Shown: positions 55,680 through 61,291 of the stretch, one piece after another
Position numbering within the stretch: the first letter of the stretch is position 1
Layout: every line of letters begins with the position of its first letter
Assembly: GCA_029245125.1 (NCBI GenBank)
Contig: JAQWPZ010000039.1
Span: 1 to 61,291, forward strand
Direction: 5' to 3'
Origin: Rubripirellula sp.
GTDB taxonomy: Bacteria; Planctomycetota; Planctomycetia; Pirellulales; Pirellulaceae
DNA length: 61,291 bases
The notes under the pieces: generated by a model
The model's database searches: none
Told to the model about the DNA's origin: nothing
What the model saw: only the letters and a program-made list of their open reading frames with translations
Translations under genes and position numbers: made by a program

Positions 55680-57425
55680 ATGTCAGCTGGCTCCATTCCT
55701 TCGGGGAAGGTTCGGGACCCGGGATATCCCACAAAGAGCGAGAACTATCTAACGAATTCCAAGGGAATTCTCAGTTGGATGTTCACTCTCGATCACAAAC
55801 GCATCGGTGTGATGTATTTGGTCGGCGTTGTTGTCGCGTTTGCCGTCGCAGGCCTTTTGGCACTGTTGATTCGATTGCATTTGTTCCAACCGGACGGAGC
55901 AATCTTCAAGGGCAGCGATGCAAACAATACGTACAACCAAGTGTTCACGCTCCATGGCGCGATCATGGTTTTCTTGTTTATTATCCCGAGCATACCGGCG
56001 GCTCTCGGGAACTTCCTTGTTCCCGTCATGCTCGGGGCTAAGGACGTAGCGTTCCCAAGGTTGAACCTGTGCAGCTTTTACCTTTGGGTAGCTGGTGCGA
56101 TCTTCTTCGTTTCGGCATTGTGCGCGAGCGGCCTCGACACCGGGTGGACTTTTTACACCCCGTACAGCACATCCAGTAACTCGTCAGTGATTTTGGCGAC
56201 GTCAGGAGCCTTCATTCTCGGTTTCAGTTCAATCTTCACTGGTTTGAACTTCATCGTGACGATTAATACGATGAGACCGCCGGGAATGTCATGGTTTCGG
56301 ATGCCATTGTTCTTGTGGGCCACGTACGCGACCAGCATCATCCAGGTTTTAGCGACTCCCGTCTTGGGAATCACTCTGTTGCTGTTGATTGCTGAACGGG
56401 CGATGCACATCGGCATTTTTGACCCCGAGTTCAACGGGGATCCTGTAACGTTCCAGCACTTCTTCTGGTTCTACAGCCACCCAGCCGTTTACATCATGAT
56501 TTTGCCGGCCTTCGGCATCATCAGCGATTTGATCAGCGTCCACAGTCACAAGCGGATCTTCGGATACCGGTTCATTGCTTACTCGTCGATCGCGATTGCG
56601 TTATTGGGTTTCCTGGTTTGGGGACACCACATGTTCACATCGGGAATGGGTCCGCTGACGACCATCATCTTCAGTGCCTTAACCTTCACAGTATCCGTCC
56701 CGTCGGCGATCAAGGTGTTCAACTGGCTGGCCACGATGTACAAGGGCTCTATCAGCCTGACGACGCCGATGTGTTTCGCTATCGCTTTCATTTTCTTGTT
56801 CACGATCGGTGGCCTTACAGGGCTCCACCTTGGAACATTGGCAACGGACCTTCACCTGCACGACACGTATTTCGTCGTCGCTCACTTTCACTACGTGATG
56901 GTGGGTGGAACATTGGTAGCCTTCCTCGGCGGGGTGTTCCACTGGTGGCCAAAAATGTTTGGCAAGATGTACAGCGAATGGGGCGGTCGATTGGCTGCCG
57001 TCATCATTTTCTTCGGCTTCAACCTGACGTTCCTGCCACAGTTCGTGTTGGGTAGCCGCGGGATGCCTCGGCGGTATGCAACCTATGATCCGGAGTTTGC
57101 TTACCTGCATCAAATGAGTACGATCGGCTCACTGCTGCTCGGAGTAGGCTTGCTCGTTGCTCTAGTCGTGCTGATCCACTCGTTATTTCGAGGGAAAAGA
57201 GCTCCAGCAAACCCTTGGGGTGGTGCGACGCTTGAGTGGAATTGCACCAGCCCGCCGCCGTTCTACAATTTTGAACGCGCACCGGTCGTGGGCGATCCGT
57301 ATGATTTCACAACGATCGAGTGGGACAGCGAAAACGAACGATATGTCACGGTTGACCCCGAACGGGAAATTGCTCCCGAGGAGAAACCGGAAACGGAACC
57401 TGCCCACGCCCAGGGCGACCACTAA
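55680..57425 (+). CDS. coxA: caa3-type cytochrome c oxidase subunit I (A2 type)
   Basis: The 581-residue heme-copper oxidase has the low-spin heme His in [15 protein letters not shown], the CuB His and cross-linked Tyr region in [24 protein letters not shown] for the other CuB ligands, and [16 protein letters not shown] for the heme a3 and a ligands. The tyrosine-serine pair replaces the Glu of A1-type oxidases, the mark of A2-type enzymes such as Thermus caa3. The start ATG is clear. The gene ends 17 bp before a strong hairpin. Confidence 0.97.
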   Translation: MSAGSIPSGKVRDPGYPTKSENYLTNSKGILSWMFTLDHKRIGVMYLVGVVVAFAVAGLLALLIRLHLFQPDGAIFKGSDANNTYNQVFTLHGAIMVFLFIIPSIPAALGNFLVPVMLGAKDVAFPRLNLCSFYLWVAGAIFFVSALCASGLDTGWTFYTPYSTSSNSSVILATSGAFILGFSSIFTGLNFIVTINTMRPPGMSWFRMPLFLWATYATSIIQVLATPVLGITLLLLIAERAMHIGIFDPEFNGDPVTFQHFFWFYSHPAVYIMILPAFGIISDLISVHSHKRIFGYRFIAYSSIAIALLGFLVWGHHMFTSGMGPLTTIIFSALTFTVSVPSAIKVFNWLATMYKGSISLTTPMCFAIAFIFLFTIGGLTGLHLGTLATDLHLHDTYFVVAHFHYVMVGGTLVAFLGGVFHWWPKMFGKMYSEWGGRLAAVIIFFGFNLTFLPQFVLGSRGMPRRYATYDPEFAYLHQMSTIGSLLLGVGLLVALVVLIHSLFRGKRAPANPWGGATLEWNCTSPPPFYNFERAPVVGDPYDFTTIEWDSENERYVTVDPEREIAPEEKPETEPAHAQGDH

Positions 57426-57441
57426 GTCGAGTACGATCTAG

Positions 57442-57469
57442 AGGCCCATCGCAAGAATGCGATGGGCCT
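57442..57469 (+). terminator. Hairpin between coxA and coxC
   Basis: AGGCCCATCGCA (57442-57453) pairs perfectly with TGCGATGGGCCT (57458-57469), a 12-bp stem with loop AGAA. GTTTG follows but no long T-run, so termination may be partial. It can lower expression of the downstream coxC and subunit IV genes. Confidence 0.65.
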
Positions 57470-57522
57470 GTTTGCGTGAGTAAACCCGCACACATCCACC
57501 CCTTTCACCAGCTCCTGACTCC

Positions 57523-58794
57523 ATGTCCACGATTGAAGCCGGTCCGGAAACGGCCCATAGCGCTGATGGTCACGATCACGACCATCCGTCGTTCTTGGCT
57601 CACCATTTCGACACACCCGAACAACAGTTTGACAGCGGCAAGCTAGGCATCTGGCTGTTCCTTGTGACGGAGATCCTGTTTTTTAGTGGGATGTTTTGCG
57701 CATATGCAATTTTCCGCATGCTGCGACCGGACGTCTTCGAAGGTTGTAGCCAGTTTTTGAACACAAAGCTCGGTGCGATCAACACCGGCGTGCTTCTCTT
57801 CAGCTCTCTCACGATGGCGTGGGCTGTTCGCTGCTCTCAAGTGGAAGACAACAAGGGCTTGGTGGGAATGTTAGCGGCGACGCTATCCTGTGCCATGATT
57901 TTTCTCGGGGTGAAGGCAATTGAGTATTCCCACAAGTGGGAAATGGGTCTGCTCCCCGCCGGTCTCTTCGTTTACGACCCGGCAAACCCACATCCTCCAC
58001 GCCCAGCACCGCCCGAAGGTCCGTGGGCCATTTTCGATCCAGCCTACTGGACTTATCTCGACTACATTTGTGCGCCGTTTGCATTGATTTTTGTGGGTGT
58101 TGTCATCTGGCTGATCTACTCGCTTGTCACAGCGAACAAGTTTCACCTAGCGGTCGCAAAGCCTTTGACTGTTGCCTCCATGTGCTTCTTCGTCGGTGTC
58201 GGACTCGGGACAATTTTAGAATCCGGCGGATCGGAGTCTCACGTTGGTGAGCATCATGCTGGCGAGGCACACGCCGCAGCGGATGACGGACATGATCATC
58301 CCGACGGCGAAACGCACGAGAGTGGTGAAGCCGTTGCAGCGGTGATCGTAGAACCGAACACCAACGAAATTTTGGTTGTTGGTGACGAATCAGGGAACAA
58401 AGACGAGACAGCAGTCCGACAGCGTCTGGCGACGGATTCCACGAACTCAGGGATCCAAAGTGAGATCGCGGCACGTCAGCGGCAATCTTCCGTCGCCGGT
58501 ACGTCGATTGTGACCGAGGACGCTGAAATCACGGGGGCGATTGAAAAGGTGGAGAGCGAGGTTCTCACCGCGCGACAAGCGGGAGTTTTCTTTAGCATCT
58601 ACTACTGCATGACCGGCATTCACGCGATCCACATCCTCGCTGGAATCGCTGTCCTTGTTTGGTTGCTAGTCCGTGCTGTACGACACGACTTCAACCGCCA
58701 GTACTTCGGCCCAGTAGATTACGTCGGGCTTTATTGGCACTTGGTTGACTTGATCTGGATTTACCTGTTCCCCTTGCTTTACCTCATTCGATAG
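57523..58794 (+). CDS. coxC: Cytochrome c oxidase subunit III with large insertion
   Basis: The N-terminus is His-rich (HSADGHDHDHPSFLAHHF). Classic subunit III helices are LGIWLFLVTEILFFSGMF, INTGVLLFSSLTMAWAV and MLAATLSCAMIFLGVKAI, and then, after a long insertion, GVFFSIYYCMTGIHAIHIL and GLYWHLVDLIWIYLFPLLYL. Between the third and fourth classic helices are two extra hydrophobic segments (around 58050-58130 and 58160-58218) and a roughly 115-residue polar, His/Glu/Asp-rich section (about residues 233-347, nt 58219-58563). The total of 423 residues is about twice the usual length. The function of the insertion is unknown. Confidence 0.92.
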   Translation: MSTIEAGPETAHSADGHDHDHPSFLAHHFDTPEQQFDSGKLGIWLFLVTEILFFSGMFCAYAIFRMLRPDVFEGCSQFLNTKLGAINTGVLLFSSLTMAWAVRCSQVEDNKGLVGMLAATLSCAMIFLGVKAIEYSHKWEMGLLPAGLFVYDPANPHPPRPAPPEGPWAIFDPAYWTYLDYICAPFALIFVGVVIWLIYSLVTANKFHLAVAKPLTVASMCFFVGVGLGTILESGGSESHVGEHHAGEAHAAADDGHDHPDGETHESGEAVAAVIVEPNTNEILVVGDESGNKDETAVRQRLATDSTNSGIQSEIAARQRQSSVAGTSIVTEDAEITGAIEKVESEVLTARQAGVFFSIYYCMTGIHAIHILAGIAVLVWLLVRAVRHDFNRQYFGPVDYVGLYWHLVDLIWIYLFPLLYLIR

Positions 58795-58851
58795 CGTCGG
58801 CTATCTTTGACTTAATCACCTCGACGAATTTTCCACATTGGTTTCATTGCT

Positions 58852-59214
58852 ATGTCTGCTCATGGCCACTCCGAAGACGGACAAGATTTCGCTCACCCGC
58901 TGCCAGTACCAATGTTGTTGGCAGTGTTTGGTGCTTTGGTATTCCTAACCATTGTCACCGTTGCACAGGCTAGCTTCGACTTTGGAAAGTTTGACGTGGC
59001 GATCGTGATGGGGATTGCCACCATCAAGGCTGGGCTTGTGATGGCTTTCTTCATGCACATGGCTTTTGACAAGCCGTTCAATGTGGTTGTATTTCTGTCC
59101 TCATTCGTCTTTGTCGGTCTGTTTGTCATCTTCACACTCAGCGATGCCGCGATGACATCAGATTCGTTCGAACCGAAGATTGACGAAGTTGTGCCGGTAG
59201 TTGTCGAGATGTGA
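58852..59214 (+). CDS. coxD: Cytochrome c oxidase subunit IV
   Basis: The 120-residue protein has three membrane helices (VPMLLAVFGALVFLTIVTVA, IVMGIATIKAGLVMAFFMHM, VVVFLSSFVFVGLFVIFTLS). MAFFMHMAFDKP is characteristic of bacterial oxidase subunit IV. It ends the oxidase block, 57 bp after coxC. Confidence 0.9.
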   Translation: MSAHGHSEDGQDFAHPLPVPMLLAVFGALVFLTIVTVAQASFDFGKFDVAIVMGIATIKAGLVMAFFMHMAFDKPFNVVVFLSSFVFVGLFVIFTLSDAAMTSDSFEPKIDEVVPVVVEM

Positions 59215-59544
59215 TTTGCCGGAGGGTTCTCAACCAGGCAGCAGGTGATAGCGAGCACTTTCGTGTTGCTCGATGCTGAACGGTCACGGCGTCACCAATC
59301 CCCAGTCACGCGAGCAGCAGCCACGCTGCTCCGCTGCGGGCCGCCGGTCGTGTTTGGAGATCAATTCATGCCGCGAATGGCGAATTTGGTGGCTCTGGAC
59401 AGTTCAATTGTGTGAATGCGGGGGATTTGGCGTGCGGCCCCCCTGGGGATCAGCAACGCTCTGATCTACACTGAATTGGTTGGAATCCGGCGTTGCGTCG
59501 TCATTTCGACCCGCCCGCCTTTCTCGCTCATATTGCTGCCCGCC
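59215..59544. other. Gap between the oxidase and PIN-TRAM genes
   Basis: I see no gene in this stretch. A weak inverted repeat with CGAGCA and TGCTCG arms lies near 59250-59272. An in-frame ATG at 59416 could extend the PIN-TRAM gene but gives an unrelated polar leader. Confidence 0.5.
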
Positions 59545-60546
59545 ATGGCTCTAATCATTCTTCGCTGTATTTTCTTGGTTTGTGCTGCCGGCGCGTCTGT
59601 CATTATCAATACGTCGTTATCCGATACCTCAACCGCCGTTCCATGGTTTGTGTTTATCGGCATCATGACACTGGCAGTTGCGATCGTTGTGGGCGACATC
59701 TACGTCCCGAAGAAACGGATCGACACAATTTCGTCAGTCTATTTCGGCGTGCTGATTGGCGTTCTGTTGACCTACGTATTGTCGATTGCAGTAGCGCCAA
59801 TGTTACAGCAAACATTCAATGCTCCATTGATTCAATTAGTGCTTGCGTTGGTGTTTTGTTACAGCTGCACGAGTATTCTATTGCAGACGAAGGACGACTT
59901 CCGATTTCTAATTCCCTACGTCGAATTTGTTCGTGAGGTGAAGGGATTCAAACCACTCGTGCTCGATACCAGTGTGGTGATTGATGGTCGAATTGCTGAC
60001 CTGGTCTCCACCGGGGTCTTTGACAACCAATTGGTGATGCCTCGATTCGCACTGACGGAACTTCAGGCTATCGCAGACAGCGGTGACAAACTACGTCGCA
60101 CTCGCGGACGTCGTGGACTGGATGTGTTGAACCGTATGCGGGCAGACGACAGCGTCGACCTGATGATCTTTGATCGAGAACTTCCCGAACTAGCCGGCCA
60201 GACTGTCGATCTCAAACTCGTCTTGCTGGCGAAGCATTTAGAAGGAAAGGTAGTTACCGGTGACTTCAACCTCAACAAGGTTGCCAAGCTACACAGCGTG
60301 CCAGTCATCAACTTAAACGAGATTAGTAATGCACTCCGTCCCGTATTTTTGCCGGACGAAAGATTCCGAATCAAAGTGATCAAGCCAGGCGAGGGCTCTG
60401 ATCAAGGAGTTGGTTACTTGGACGATGGAACGATGGTGGTAATCGAAGGCGGCCGCAATCGCATCGGCCAAGAATTGAATGTACGTGTCACCAGTACACT
60501 CCAAACCAATGCTGGAAAAATGATCTTCACCAAAGTTGAAGGCTAA
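59545..60546 (+). CDS. Membrane PIN-TRAM domain protein (YacL-like)
   Basis: The 333-residue protein has four N-terminal helices (for example VYFGVLIGVLLTYVLSIAV), then a PIN nuclease domain with the acidic residues in VLDTSVVIDGRIADLV, FALTELQAIADS and VVTGDFNLNK, and a TRAM domain at the C-terminus (GEGSDQGVGYLDDGTMVVIE). This is the YacL layout, widespread in bacteria, with suspected RNA-related nuclease activity. It is not linked to a toxin-antitoxin partner here. The chosen ATG starts immediately before the first helix. Confidence 0.9.
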   Translation: MALIILRCIFLVCAAGASVIINTSLSDTSTAVPWFVFIGIMTLAVAIVVGDIYVPKKRIDTISSVYFGVLIGVLLTYVLSIAVAPMLQQTFNAPLIQLVLALVFCYSCTSILLQTKDDFRFLIPYVEFVREVKGFKPLVLDTSVVIDGRIADLVSTGVFDNQLVMPRFALTELQAIADSGDKLRRTRGRRGLDVLNRMRADDSVDLMIFDRELPELAGQTVDLKLVLLAKHLEGKVVTGDFNLNKVAKLHSVPVINLNEISNALRPVFLPDERFRIKVIKPGEGSDQGVGYLDDGTMVVIEGGRNRIGQELNVRVTSTLQTNAGKMIFTKVEG

Positions 60547-60700
60547 GGACCCGAAAATCACAATCTGGCTATCCCTCCATCGAGTCTTCTTACAAAACCG
60601 GCGGAAACCTAAACAGACGCCACCTTCTCTACAGATGGTGGACGATTGAAACCACCATTTGTCCTTCGTGCTATGACCGGGCACGGCTAACCGATCGCTG

Positions 60701-61138
60701 ATGGATCTACCGCCTCTCACCTACCTGCTTCTTATTCCCATTGTCTGGTTCAGCTTGTCTTGGCTGTTATCCCGAATCAGTGGATGGCATCGCCTGGCGC
60801 AACGCTACCCGGGAATCCGCACCATCGAAGGCGAAACCGCTTCACTGAGAAGTGGTCGCATCGGTCCAGTCAACTATTACTCTTGCTTGAAGTTTGGGAT
60901 CAACGACGAGGGCTTGCTCATTTCCATTGCTCCCCCTTTTCGTCTGGGGCATCGACCACTTTTCATCCCCTGGAGTGACTTTCACAACGTGAAAGAAGAT
61001 GGAATGATGTACAGCCAAAAGGTCAAAGCATCGATTGGGCAACCGACGATTACGCGGATGACATTCCCTGGCTGGGTTAGATACCGACTGCCGATGTCAT
61101 TGCGTCCAGTCGACCCACGACTGCGGGATGATGACTAG
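60701..61138 (+). CDS. Small membrane-anchored hypothetical protein
   Basis: The 145-residue product has one N-terminal hydrophobic helix (YLLLIPIVWFSLSWLLSRI). The rest is a soluble mixed domain (GLLISIAPPFRLGHRPLFIP, PWSDFHNVKEDG) ending in acidic residues. I recognise no named family. It follows the PIN-TRAM gene by 154 bp. Confidence 0.68.
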   Translation: MDLPPLTYLLLIPIVWFSLSWLLSRISGWHRLAQRYPGIRTIEGETASLRSGRIGPVNYYSCLKFGINDEGLLISIAPPFRLGHRPLFIPWSDFHNVKEDGMMYSQKVKASIGQPTITRMTFPGWVRYRLPMSLRPVDPRLRDDD

Positions 61139-61291
61139 CACGAACGACCGAGAGGCTGGCTGCTCGGTACGAGCCCTCAAGGTACAGCAGATTCAATCAG
61201 CTGCCATTATCACTTTGTTGCTTGATCCACGTCGAAGAAGTTGCCTCTGGCAGAATGCAACCTACGAATTTTTGCGATTGGAACAGGACAG

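Noticed and set aside
59416-59544. Longer start for the PIN-TRAM gene
   Set aside because: The added residues are polar and unlike YacL-type N-termini, which begin directly with a membrane helix.

Overview
The window is bacterial chromosome and looks like a planctomycete of the Pirellulales (Rhodopirellula-like). The evidence is a block of planctomycete-type families (a DUF1501 Tat protein, a DUF1549/DUF1553 protein with bacterial Ig-like domains, a planctomycete cytochrome C domain joined to WD40 repeats, and a Minf_1886 family protein), many secreted proteins of unknown role, moderately GC-rich DNA, and numerous short GC-rich tandem repeats between genes. This is inferred from gene content only. 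I saw no tRNA, rRNA, CRISPR array, transposase or phage genes. Many CDS starts are chosen by me from hydrophobic N-termini, Shine-Dalgarno-like sequences or spacing.

Region 1 (1-12.5 kb): the start of a leftward lipoprotein gene is cut by the window edge. A TolC-like outer membrane protein lies divergent to it. Then come a cysteine-rich secreted protein, an OprP/OprO-like porin, a small secreted protein, a large von Willebrand A membrane protein, a CPBP membrane protease, and a leftward pair of a GlmU-like sugar nucleotidyltransferase and argC.

Region 2 (12.8-23.3 kb): a secreted hypothetical protein and a 3-hydroxyacyl-CoA dehydrogenase run rightward. Leftward genes follow: a nucleoside:H+ symporter-like MFS protein with a decayed partial paralogue just downstream of it, an exported SAM methyltransferase overlapping a Minf_1886 protein, ricT overlapping a WD40 protein with a PAAEK-repeat tail, and a squalene-cyclase-like repeat protein. 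A repeat-rich, structured gap ends the region.

Region 3 (23.3-30.8 kb): a sugar phosphate isomerase/epimerase, thiS, thiG and an RDD membrane protein run rightward. A SAM methyltransferase, a CehA/McbA-type PHP metallohydrolase and an NAD-dependent epimerase follow.

Region 4 (30.9-41.3 kb): four tightly packed rightward genes (DUF1501; Ig-like/DUF1549/DUF1553; PPC-like; cytochrome C-WD40-coiled coil-WD40) form a planctomycete surface or periplasmic cassette of unknown role. A Tyr/Pro-rich secreted protein follows.

Region 5 (41.3-44.0 kb): a second CPBP protease, decaying tandem repeats, an ArsR-type regulator and an overlapping folK with a long C-terminal extension.

Region 6 (44.4-59.2 kb): a respiratory supercluster. 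Alternative Complex III (actA, actB, actC, a fused actD-actE, actF) is followed by a small membrane protein, a SCO copper chaperone and a caa3-type A2 cytochrome oxidase (coxB with a fused cytochrome c, coxA, an unusually long coxC, and a subunit IV). It would carry electrons from quinol through ACIII cytochromes to oxygen. Two copies of a 15-bp dyad sit upstream of actA and are the most attractive unexplained regulatory signal in the window. The window closes with a membrane PIN-TRAM protein and a small membrane protein.
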